This document shows positions 20,801 to 31,225 of a stretch of 64,000 nucleotides of DNA, in pieces. Within the stretch, counting starts at the first letter, position 1. Every line of letters begins with the position of its first letter. This stretch comes from Crambe crambe. Its lineage: Eukaryota > Porifera > Demospongiae > Poecilosclerida > Crambeidae. Under the pieces are notes generated by a model. It saw only the letters and a program-made list of their open reading frames with translations, did not search any database and had not been told where the DNA came from. The DNA is taken from assembly GCA_963924555.1 (NCBI GenBank), contig OZ004592.1:6262001-6326000 (forward strand), written 5' to 3'. A program made the translations under genes and the position numbers.

Positions 20801-21798
20801 AGGGTCTGCAACATGAAAAATCGATATCCTAGTTTTGCATAACTTGCACCTGTTTTAAGTAGAGGGGGTTGAAGCTTAAACAGCCACACCTTCAAATCCT
20901 GGGTTTGTGATTGCTCAACAGAGAAATTCACTCGCGATGTACATTTTTGCGGTGTCAGCAAAAATGAGGTCAAGGGTCAAATTTGGAATTCAAATTTTGG
21001 TGGTTCTAAGTGTTGTGCTCACCTTGACTGCAAAGTTGCTTCAAATTGAGCTGCTATAACTCCTGGATCAAGAATAAAGAACGGCCGCACCACTAGCTGA
21101 TTAATTAATGCGCACTTTATTTTCGCGACCTTTGACAAAGTGACTTATACGGCACAGACCTTTGACCTCAAACTCTCTGGTTGCCTTAGGGAGCCCTTTG
21201 GGCCCGCACTGCAAGCTGGGCGAGTGTTGCCTAGCCTTGGAGTCACAACAGTGCATGAGTAGTACGTCCCATACACCTAACGCTCGCTGCGCTCGCTCCC
21301 TTGCAGGAGCCCTAGCCTTGGAGTCACAACAGTGTGTGAGTAGTACGTCCCATACACCTAACGCTCGCTGCGTTCGCTCCCTTGCAGGAGCCTAGCCTCG
21401 TGGTGCTGTATACCGGTAAGTCAATTGATCCTCAATGTCAAAGGTCGCGAAAATAAAAGTGCGCATTAATTAATCAGCTAGTGGTGCCGTTCTTTATTCT
21501 TGATCCTAACTCCTGAAACAGAGCCTTGGATCCCTTATTTGCAAGCAGATGAGTTATCTTGGAGAGAACAATCAGCTGTGCTAGATGGGGTCCATGAGAG
21601 GGCAATCCCTCAATGTTCAGTTGTTTGGGGCTTGGTCCAAGATATGTAATGATGAAATCAGAATGAACCCAAGGGGTTCTTTGCCATCTGGGCAGTGTAC
21701 TTCCAGTTGGTATAGTAAGTGTGTGGTTAGTATCTCCCCCTTAATGGCATATTATTGATTCCAGTTGTAGAAATGAGTGCACCAACATATCAAGACTA
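20801..21798. repeat. Left arm of a large inverted repeat
   Basis: 20801-21056 and 21507-21798 are the reverse complement of about 23605-23990. This arm is interrupted by the 442-bp element at 21065 and has two further extra segments, about 20851-20972 and a ~58-bp insert near 21708-21765 bordered by ttccagttg on both sides. Confidence 0.8.
21065..21506. mobile_element. 442-bp element with 8-bp target duplication
   Basis: Terminal inverted repeats of about 70 bp (ggatcaagaataaagaacgg ... gcgcac and complement). Flanked by taactcct at 21057-21064 and 21507-21514. The right arm of the large inverted repeat shows the empty site (single taactcct in the complement at about 23838). The 8-bp duplication suggests a hAT-like mover (inference). 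The interior has two tandem copies of an ~82-bp unit around 21229-21392. No transposase. Confidence 0.85.
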
Positions 21799-22064
21799 CT
21801 CTACAGGGCTGGATCCAGGGTTTTTAGATAGGTGGGGTTGACAGGATTAGGAGCACAAACACTGGACCATGAGGAAAGGTGCAAGAAGGAGCATATTAGT
21901 TTTGGAGGACCCATGTTGGCTTCACTGGTAGGCTACCACTATTGAGCATTGCTTAAATTATTAGCTAGTTGCACAAAATCGAATCCGGTTTGTGTGCATC
22001 ATGAGAGATGAAGCATCCCAAAATTTGTGTTGTAGCTAAGTGACACATGCAACGTCACACCTCA

Positions 22065-22300
22065 AATCACAGTTAGTATGCACCGAGTTATCTAATGTGT
22101 GATCTTGAAAAGTAAGCCAAAGTGTTCCAAAAGATATCTTTGAAATGACACATACAAGATTACAGGTGTGATTGTTTAAGGAAATCACATACTCCGAAAG
22201 ATATCTTTGAAGTGACATGTGCATGGTCACAGGTGCAATCGTAAAAGGAAATCACAGTTAGTATGTACCAAGTTATCCAATGTGTGACCTTGAAAGTGAA
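22065..22300. repeat. Tandem ~68-bp and direct repeats
   Basis: aaagatatctttgaa(a/g)tgaca and its following ~55 bp occur twice (about 22129 and 22197). They are framed by two copies of aaatcacagttagtatg(c/t)acc (about 22065 and 22250). Confidence 0.75.
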
Positions 22301-22899
22301 AGCCAAAATGGATGTATCATGTATACATAGATTGTTTCTTTCTTTGACGTAGCCTTAGATGATAATTTTTATAGTAACCGCATTAGTTCCTAGTTTAGTT
22401 AGCCCACACATGTAACATGTTCTCTCTTCTAATTACACTACTTTAGAGGAGAAACACAAATTGTCAAAGAAAAATAGACATGGCTAAGCAAGTAGGCATG
22501 GTCAAATTGTATAATAGCTTGGGAACAAAAAGGGAGTTTGCAACCCCCTCAAACCCCTCCCCTGGATCCAGCTCTGCTCCAGGAGGCTGAGTAAGAGTCA
22601 GGCCTACATAATTATAGTGTGTTCATGATGTCCATGGAGGAGAAGTGGTTCCATGGTGTTGTAATCAGGCATATGTGCACTTGTATAATAATGGTGAAAC
22701 AGATCATCAACATTGATGGAGAATAGAATTATTTAAAAAAAAAAAAGACTTTTGATCACCAAAAGATAAATTTACCTTGCTCAAAACAAACAAGAAATAG
22801 TTTCCTTGTCAAAGATAAGTCTACTTCCTTTCATTTCACTCTCTGGTAAATCTACTATAATTTTTCAACTTCTCTATTTCCTCTTGTTCCTTCATCTTG

Positions 22900-23220
22900 T
22901 CATCCAAAACTCAAACTAGACCTTGCATTTCCACCTGCAAATTCTTCTGGCATTAGGGGATTGGGCACATCTGAGGATACCACCTTTTCTACAAATTTGT
23001 ATGTGTTGTATGGGTACCTCCCCCTTTCTTGTAACTGTTTGTCGATCAGTTTCTTGATCGTCAGGCCATAATAACCAAGATCACTAGGAAATGGCATGGA
23101 GTGATAAGCAAGGGACAAACAAAACACGACATGCTCAACTTCACTGCTACTAGATTCATGTTTGTTATCCACAATAATGAATATGCACATACTTTGACAC
23201 AAGCATCTCAGAGGGTACAA
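22900..23220 (-). other. Open frame between the inverted-repeat arms, unknown
   Basis: A 106-residue open frame with a protein-like segment (DLGYYGLTIKKLIDKQLQER, then YPYNTYKFVEKVV). It lies in the loop between the two arms of the large inverted repeat and may be an exon of a mobile element or of a lost gene. I do not recognise it. Confidence 0.25.
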
Positions 23221-23604
23221 CCACAGGATCTAGGAACAGATGGGCAAAACTAGCATAGCAATATTAACCACATTGCTATAGTCTATTATGTGAGGGCATA
23301 GTCTAGCTGCTAGACCTTTCAAAATAATTGAAAATAGACTAGTGACGGCAATACCTCAGACCTACCTCTACACTGAGAAGTCACATTTCTAGTCCTTGGT
23401 AGCCACTGCCTTTTCAGGTACATTTGAGCAGACCCCTTCAGTTTCCCACTTCTTATTGGAGCTTCGATCCTGTGTACAGTTCCCAAACACCGGCCTGGTC
23501 TCCCAATTTTGATATGGGGATAGACTTCTGAAAACTTAGTGGTGAACTGTTATGCCATGGACAGAACACCATGTGGTCTGCTCAGCCAACTGGAGTAGTT
23601 TAAA

Positions 23605-23990
23605 CAAGTGTTGATATGTTGGTGCACTCATTTCTACAACTGGAAGTACACTGCCCAGATGGCAAAGGACCCCTTGGGCTCATTCCGATTTCATCATTAC
23701 ATATCTTGGACCAAGCCCCAAACAACTGAACATTGAGGTATTGCCCTCTCATGGACCCCCATCTAGCACAGCTGATTGTTCTCTCCAAGATAACTCATCT
23801 GCTTGCGAATAAGGGGTCCAAGACTCTGTTTCAGGAGTTATAGCAGCTCAATTTGAAGCAACTTGGCAGTAAAGGTGAGCACAACACTTAGAACCACCAA
23901 AATTTGAATTCTAAATGTGACCCTTGGTGCAAGTTATGCAAAACTAGGATATCAATTTTTCACGTTGCAGACCCTAACTTAGAACAATAT
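23605..23990. repeat. Right arm of the large inverted repeat
   Basis: Reverse complement of 20801-21798 without the inserted element. Ends near gcagaccctaacttag. Confidence 0.8.
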
Positions 23991-24401
23991 TGCACACAAC
24001 TCTTTAGCAAGTTATTGTATCATGTCACATCATAAGCCTCATTATTTTCTCTCTGTATGTATCCCTTGTGGGCTTTACAATGAAATTTTGAAATTTTGAA
24101 ATTTTGAATTTTGACCTTCTACACAGCAAATACTGAAAAATCTCCCCCAGAATGCACCAGGTTTGATCTAAAATAAAATAATTTTTATTTTTTTGTTGTT
24201 TTTGTTTTGTTGTTGTTGTTTTTTTTGGGGGGGGGGGGAACATGCCCCCAGACCCCTCTAGATGGCGCACTTCGCACGTGTAGTCACAACTACCAGTACT
24301 ACCTGATCACTTCAATTTTGAAGGATCCATCCCTGCCTCATGAATTGTGGCACAGACATCACGAGATTGCAGCAATGCTCACTTATTGTGTATCACCCTA
24401 A

Positions 24402-24726
24402 GGCCACACCAAGTCAATTATTACTAAGTTTCTGATCCCCCGCCCGCCTGCTAATCGCGCGCAAATTTATGATTGGTCACGTGCAAACACTTTCAGATCA
24501 TGTGATCTTAACCGCGGAGGCAGTAGCAAAAGAAGTAGAAGAACAGTGTACTGTTGTACTAGTTAGTTGACTTAGTTCCACCAGCCATGCCTTTGATCTT
24601 TTGAATGTTTTGTTGGTGCATTTCCTCCTCTGTGGTTTCGAAGCCATAATAGTCGCAATTACCGCCCGCCCGCATGTTAATTGAAAAGAGGAAAGACCAG
24701 AAATTAATAATTGACTTGGTGTGGCC
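24402..24726. mobile_element. 325-bp MITE, Harbinger-like
   Basis: Terminal inverted repeats ggccacaccaagtcaattat and complement, flanked by TAA on both sides (24399-24401 and 24727-24729). The 3-bp TAA duplication is typical of PIF/Harbinger elements. No ORF. Confidence 0.78.
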
Positions 24727-26928
24727 TAATATGCAAATTGTAATTCTATATCAAGAAACCATCCTTGTGAGCTATCTATAGCTGAAGTCCTTGAGACCTT
24801 AATAATTATTGCAGCCTCTTTTAGTCATCCATCATAATTTTATCAGCAGCAAGTCAGTTTGCTGGAACATTTAGTAAAGAAAACAGCAGCAGAAGACAGT
24901 TGTAATAACATGGCTGGAGGCACTGCTACGGCTGGTACAGCCATGGCCGTACCACCATTCAGAGTGTGTGTGGGTATGTGTGTGTATGCAATTTAAATAA
25001 TTATTGATTTATAAGTTAGTACATAGCATTGCCTGGATCATACCAGATTGAAATTGATATTGAACTTACTGGAGGGAATTCCTCAGACCCTCCAGATGGT
25101 AGCTATGGCTGTACCACTATAAATGAGGTGGCTCCAGCTCTGAATAATAGTTGTTGTTGTTTTTTTGTTACCACCACAATTACATAGGTGGCTACTCTAA
25201 TTCAGCAGTTTATACAAAGGAACTCAAGAGTCGACATCAATACCTCCATATCTGCCAACCCCTGGAAGTAAAAATCCCCTATTATGCCAGCATTGTGCTG
25301 GCATTAAGGTTCAACCCATTATGCCCAAAACTATGCCAGCATAATTTGCATGTCCCTAAGTGTCACCTGACTTCCCTCATACATTGTGTAGTGTTATCTT
25401 ATAAATGTATATCAGGCAAACTAATTTCCAAAATATTTTTGCTATATATCTTGGTCATGGTTGGACTTAGGGGTTTTTTTGAATAGATCATTGGAAAGCT
25501 CTTTAAAAAAGCTGCATTTTGGTGGTAAAAAAAAAAAAAACAACAACAACAACTAGGGGCATGTATGAAGGCAGTATGAAGCCTAGAAGTTCAACGAAAT
25601 ATTTTTGAAAATCACCAAAATTGTGGGTACCAACTCCCATAATCTAGCTATGCTCAGAAAAGTATTATGTCAGATACCCCCCAAGAACTTCAAACTAACT
25701 ACTTCACTGTAACATCATTGTTTGATCTCCATAGCTAATTATCATGATAAAAAGATTTGGCCATTTCACATAGCTAATAGGTCCTTAATACATCAGCTGA
25801 TAGCTAATTCATGTGCAAATACAGTACAAGTAGCTATAATATAGCCAATTGCCAAATTGTAAGATTCCAACTAACTATAAGATTCTACTGCAGTAGAGCT
25901 ATGAATTTGCAATAAAATTAGTATAAATAGCCAACCACACATGAAGTGGAGAGGCTCCCCACTTTCCGCCTTCTTTCCTTACACAAGAATTAATACATGT
26001 ATATAGCTTACTCTTGTTACTGGGAGTTGTTTGGGGAATTTTTGGGAGAACATTATCAGACACTCAGATACATTTTTCAATAAAGTAAAGTCATGTATTG
26101 TATATCAGAGGCCCATTCAATGCAAATTGAGATACCATAGCATCTTTGTGCATGGGGAAGAGCTTCTCAACCACAATAAAGTGATCTCTATAATTATAAC
26201 TAGTTATGTGCTTGTAGCACAGAAGGGCAAGCAAAGCAACAACTTTAAATGCTGCATTATGATATTTTGGAGTTGCATGCATGCCCTCTTCTCATAGAGT
26301 CTATAAACCCTATCCCTTTCTTTTTTTTTTATCAAGCCTTGATCGTCTCTGTTCCGCTGATTCAGAGCTTCTTCTGGCTCTATCCTCTTCTTCTGGCTCT
26401 ATCCCATTTCTTTGGTCTAACCTTGCTCTTTTTACTGCTCGGAGCAGTGTTCATTCACTACTGTTTTGCACATGCTCAGTATTTTACCCTTGGGGCTTGA
26501 CATATATATCATCACTAGTTTGTACACCATAGAGAGTGGCTTGCTTCGTTCACAATTACAGTCTTTGGGAAAAAAATTTTTAGTGAGGAAAAGATTACTA
26601 TCCAAGTTATGTATTGCAACTTGGGAAGAGCTATATAGCTGCAGGAAGTCCTTATAATGTACTTTAATTATTCTCAGTCAATGTCCTTTTGTGGGTCCTT
26701 TTGGGAAAATTTTTTGTGAGGAATCCAAATTATGCATTATAGCTATAGAGTTTCACCCCAACATGCAATTTATATGAAAAACCATAGCCCACTAACCACA
26801 AACATCTTTGCAGGAAAGAAGTATAATAAAGACTCAACCACAATTAAAGTAGGGGGAAGTTTTGGGGGGACGAAAAGATTCTGTTCAAATCATGTATCAT
26901 GTATGTCATTATAAATTGCTGGCATAGG
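24727..26928. other. Intergenic region upstream of cysteine-rich gene 3
   Basis: No gene supported. Contains a fragment of the GCATAAT element family at about 25280-25350 (ttatgccagcattgtgctgg and inverted copies) and A/CAA runs at 25527-25552. One ATG-led frame at 24911 has no continuation that I can support. Confidence 0.4.
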
Positions 26929-26936
26929 CTATAAAA
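26929..26936 (+). promoter_or_regulatory. TATA box of cysteine-rich gene 3
   Basis: ggctataaaagcactgca again, 87 bp before the ATG. Confidence 0.8.
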
Positions 26937-27022
26937 GCACTGCACGACGTGTATAGACACTCAACAGTGCAGCTAACTTCAAAATAGCAAGCAAGTCCAT
27001 TTTCCAAAGCAGCAAAAAAAAA

Positions 27023-27470
27023 ATGTTTGTCACCAAAATCTTCATCCTTGCTTGTCTGGCAGCTGTAGCCTATTCACAGTGCACTACTCTCCCTCAAAAT
27101 ACTCAAGATTGTCTTACTCAAGTTACACGAGTAATTCAGCTTGTAGCTAGCTAGCTAGCTGTAATTTTTTTAAAGATCATATGCTTACTATTGTAGAGTC
27201 CAAATCCAACAACTTTCTGCAATTCTTGCGGTCCAGTACTGAGACAATACTTCACAGATTGCAGTAGTACTCTTCGAGGTGTTTTCAATCTAAGTGAGTA
27301 GCTAACAGTTACCCATAACATGTCAAAATTTACCAGCTGCTTGCAGTTTTTATGACTTTTTAATTGTCATTATTCCAATAGTATGCCCTAACAGTGGGAG
27401 TCCAAGCACCTACAGTTTCCCAGTTGCTCTGGTGCTGATTGTTCCAGCTGCTATAGCTGCACTCTTCTAA
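27023..27470 (+). CDS. Small cysteine-rich predicted GPI-anchored protein, copy 3
   Basis: Exons 27023-27130, 27197-27293 and 27382-27470 (97 residues). Signal peptide MFVTKIFILACLAAVAYSQ identical to copy 1. Exon 2 gives FCNSCGPVLRQYFTDCSS. Exon 3 is nearly base-for-base the same as in the other copies and encodes the hydrophobic C-terminal tail. Exon 2 is three codons shorter than in copy 2. The start is preceded by an A run (27014-27023). Like copy 2 it lies just before POLL sequence, here with a Fanzor relic between. Confidence 0.86.
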
Positions 27471-27636
27471 CTACAGAAGTGCAAGAATTAAGCATGTTGC
27501 TATATTATAGGCAGGTAGATGTGAGACATATTATAATGTGTGAACTTTTCATAGTTAATATTTGCCATGATTATTTTTTAGCATATACTTTTGCATGTAT
27601 AACACAAATTATATGGTCATATGTCATTTGTCTTGA

Positions 27637-28537
27637 ATGGATTGCCATAATATTAAGGGAGTTGGTATCCACAATTTTGGTGATTTTCGTGAGATCTCCA
27701 ACGAATCAACAGAGAGGAGTCATGGAGGACATGACAACATGCGCCCTTCAAAATGCACTGGTCTGGACACAGGAAAGAAGAACATTATCACCATGGTGGA
27801 CGGTGACGGGATATCTTTGAAGTATACATGTACTACTTCACAAAGAAACTTCAAGAGTCGTCTTACAAGGTACAAGTTGGTCCTGAGCAAGGAGAGGAAG
27901 AAGTTTGGCATCAATGAGATAGTTGTCCTCATTCTCGTGGAGAACAAATGACTCGGACAAGTACTATGAATACTTGATGGAAAAAGCGCGAGTTGACAGA
28001 CTGACAAGAGATTTTTATAGAGAGAGTACATGTAGATGGAGAAATTGGAAATTTAGGATGTTCTGCAATAGAAGGAGCAGTGAGGACAGATTATTGAATA
28101 GAGTAGCAGAAACATAATGGTGATACATGCAAGATGGCAATTGGTCAAGGAATGATCAGATGCCAGGTTGCCATCCATCTCCAAACTCACAAGGGAATCA
28201 GGACTCTGCTGGCCAAGAGATTTGAAATCGTTGAAGTGGATGAATTCAGGTGTGCAACATATGCACAAACCGTCTTGAAAGATATCGCAACAGAAGGGGA
28301 AGATTGTCTCATTCCAGACTTTGCTGCACCACCTGCAGACCCTAACTTGGAAAAGAGAGGTTCGTGGACAGGGACATAAATGCAGCCACTAACATCTTAT
28401 GGGCTGGAATGTCTCATGAAAGGCCCATCTGTCTAAGCAAAACGATCTCTCGGTCGGTGCCGGGGGGAAATCGAGTAACCCATCTCAGACAATATTCACC
28501 TGAGAGTTTATCGCCACAACTGACTGTGGTAGTTTAA
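27637..28537 (+). pseudogene. Fanzor/TnpB-like RNA-guided nuclease, C-terminal relic
   Basis: Order of motifs matches the RuvC half of Fanzor/TnpB proteins. KCTGLDTGKKNIITMVDGDG (27748-27807) has the RuvC-I aspartate. Next come an arginine-rich region (NRRSSEDRLLNRVAE, to 28115) and GNWSRNDQMPG (28136-28168). KRFEIVEVDEFR (to 28252) carries a glutamate that may be the shifted catalytic one described for Fanzors. A zinc-ribbon-like CNIC ... CCTTC follows (28253-28338), and then RFVDRDINAATNIL (28358-28400) with the RuvC-III aspartate; stop at 28535-28537. The pieces lie in three frames with extra stops, and the N-terminal DNA/RNA-binding half is missing, so it is not functional. In life these proteins cut DNA guided by an RNA encoded at the element end. 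It sits between cysteine-rich gene 3 and POLL. I could not identify element ends or a guide RNA. Confidence 0.82.
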
Positions 28538-28643
28538 TAGCTCAAAATTGTGATAATAGCTATCTGAGAACTGTGTTACTAATAGTCACTGTGTATTTGG
28601 TTAAAAATTGAAAGCTACCAGCACTCTCCACTGTGATAGCTAC

Positions 28644-30429
28644 TTAATCCCAGTCCCTATCTTTGGGGTCCTTGTACTCCAATCCCAAGTATTTGAAAAC
28701 ATCTTCCTCGCAAGTTACAGGTAATGGAGTCCCTTCAAATATTTTCACTCCATTCTGTATCAATATTACAGGGTTGATTGTATGCACACATACATCTAAA
28801 TCACACACAGCTTACTTTTCTGATAACACCAGTGCAGAGAGCATGTTCTGACAGAGACATACCCTATTATTAATAATTATAATAGCTGTACAGGCATGGA
28901 CTATTAACGACACTAATCTCACCATTTTATCAGCTTTGCTTCTCATTGATCTATTCATGTGACCAGATCCAGTAAAGTGAAGGAGAGCCAGAGGGAATTC
29001 ACAGTAGGGTACCACCATGATGTCTATACGACGATGCTACAAACCAGAAAGGTACACCCATCACCAGATAGAGGGAAAAGGGGGGCATTAATCTTTCACA
29101 GCTCACTGACTTTTCTTCCTTCTCCTTCCAATTTGCACACCCCAAGGTACTTGCTGGATCCATTGGGCTCATTGTGGACAGAAAGGTCATCCGTCAAGAA
29201 GCCATCTTCATGAGCTTTCTCCAGGAATGTCCCAAAGATCCCACGATAGGAGCGGCCATCAGGATGGGTGATGAGGATGTCCACATCCCCACAAGTTGGC
29301 TTGCCTCTGCGATAGGAACCACACGTCACCACTTCCAACCCATCATTGATGCTGTGTGCTATCTCCTTTACCTGGATATATATAAGCTAATCAACCAGCA
29401 CTACGAACGAACAGAACCTTGACTGACACAGACCTTTGCCTCAATTTCTGCTACTTCTTCTCTCTGCATCCTCTCCAAGAACTCATCAAAGTATTTGACT
29501 CCTATTGACTGCACTCTGTTGAGCACATTGGCATCCTTAAGATCTTGAAGACTACGATACCCCTACAATAGATCAGTTTTGCTATTAGTCAATGCTAGAG
29601 AACTATATAGAGTTTTGGATTGTATCACTTGCTATAGTTGTTATAACATGACATTGTCATTAGTATTCCAAATATGTGACATGAGACAATTTTTTCGGAT
29701 TATCGAAATTACTACTTTGAATTTTTTCCCTTTACATTAACCACATACCTGAGCATAGAATTGCTGTGCAATAACCTGTCCAACTCCATGAATATTCTTA
29801 AACATCTCAATCACTCTCTCCCTTTCCTTGTCCACATTCTCCAACCTCCGTAACTTTCCACTGCTTACAATTTCAAAAATCTTCTCAGCCAAACGCTTGC
29901 CAACAAAAGGAACACTCTGAGCTTCCTTTGTATGCATGTGTGTAATGTGAAATGAACACTTAATAATAGGATACCTTATACCCAGTGAATTAAACACACT
30001 ATACTCTCACCTCTAGAGTTGTAATTTCTTTTGGGTGCTTCTTCACTGCTTGGATGACTTTAGTGGTGCTCATGGCACGCCACTTTTCACCATTGTTCTT
30101 ATACACTGTGAGGAGCTCCTATAATTATTAAGCATTGTGTGATTTATAACTGTGAAGTGGTAGCTAGGATACATACTTCAAGTTTATCTGTGATGTGTTT
30201 ATTGTGGTTCACCCAGGTTTGGGCAGTAGAAGAACCAATTTCACAGATCCACCTTCTTTTCTGTAAACATAGCTGAATGAAGTTACAGAGTTTATCTTTA
30301 ATCAACCTTTTTAGGTGGCAAGGCAGTTTCATCTTGCATGCCATCTCTATCTCCAACATCAAGGGAGGAGCCCGCTCCATGAGGAATGTCATCCAACTAA
30401 ATAACAATCAATTAATAACTTTCTCTCAT

Positions 30430-30465
<36 letters not shown>

Positions 30466-31082
30466 AATGTGGCTACCTCCTTGTGCTCCTTCATGCCTTC
30501 TTTTTCCTCCGTTTGCTCTTCTTCAGACTCAACATAGTCACTATCTGAATCCAGCTCTCCCTTGGAAGCAATCTTGGACTTTACTGGACTGGTCTTCCAG
30601 CGACGAGGTGCAACACTAAACATGCCTGCCTTGGGTGAGAGCAGACCCAAACTGCCTCCTCCACCATCTGAAGTGACCTCATTCTTTGGCACCTCATCAT
30701 CTCTCTCTCTAGTTGTAGACTTAGCAGCTGCTTTACTTGGGGATGCCTGTGTTACTGCCCCTTGTTCTTTAACAGGGGGAGATAATTCTGGCAGAACACG
30801 ATAACTGTTCTCAGGGACAACTTCCCTCTTGGTGAGGCATGCACTGAGCCAGTCAGCTCTGAGAACAGACACAGTCTCTGGGATGGAGTTTACCTTGAGA
30901 AGGATGGGAACTCTTCCCAACTTTGTTTTATTTCCCACCAGGATGTGTGTGGTGGACTCTGTCAGAGTCCTTATCACCTTTCCTCCATGTTTTTCTAGTT
31001 GCTTGGCGAGGATACTCACCCGCGCTTTCCCGAGACCCTGTTCCAGCAGGAGGGCGTGTACTTCAGAAAGGAATTCGGACAT
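28644..31082 (-). CDS. POLL: DNA polymerase lambda
   Basis: Ten exons: 30477-31082, 30307-30396, 30177-30260, 30011-30118, 29749-29925, 29434-29562, 29111-29371, 28923-29036, 28816-28863, 28644-28754; all in phase 0, 575 residues, the same length as human POLL. An N-terminal BRCT domain (about 8-100, GGKVIRTLTESTTHILVGN) is followed by a Ser/Pro/Glu-rich linker. The 8-kDa domain has helix-hairpin-helix motifs (VPFVGKRLAEKI; NIHGVGQVIAQQF). The polymerase X core has GSYRRGKPTCGDVD with D427 and D429, and RRIDIMVVPY with D490, the metal-binding triad. The C-terminus DVFKYLGLEYKDPKDRDWD is typical. It works in base-excision repair and end joining in the nucleus. Intron 1 holds a G32 run (C on the coding strand) just after the donor. 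A fragment of the last exon is at 19617. Confidence 0.96.
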
Positions 31083-31225
31083 TATTATAATATTCCCGGC
31101 GTTCTAAATATTGCGCATCAGTCGTGCTCGATCATGCATATGCTATCGCGCTCGCTAGCTAGCTATGCATGATAGGGGGTGGGGCTGGACGACCCGTACT
31201 CAAATATTTGTACATGAATAATTTT

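Noticed and set aside
24911-25110. First exon of a gene (ATG-led Gly/Thr-rich frame)
   Set aside because: Short, followed by a GT repeat, with no second exon in phase that resembles protein.
28538-28643. Guide RNA of the Fanzor relic
   Set aside because: No conserved structure can be shown from one decayed copy, and the element end is not defined.
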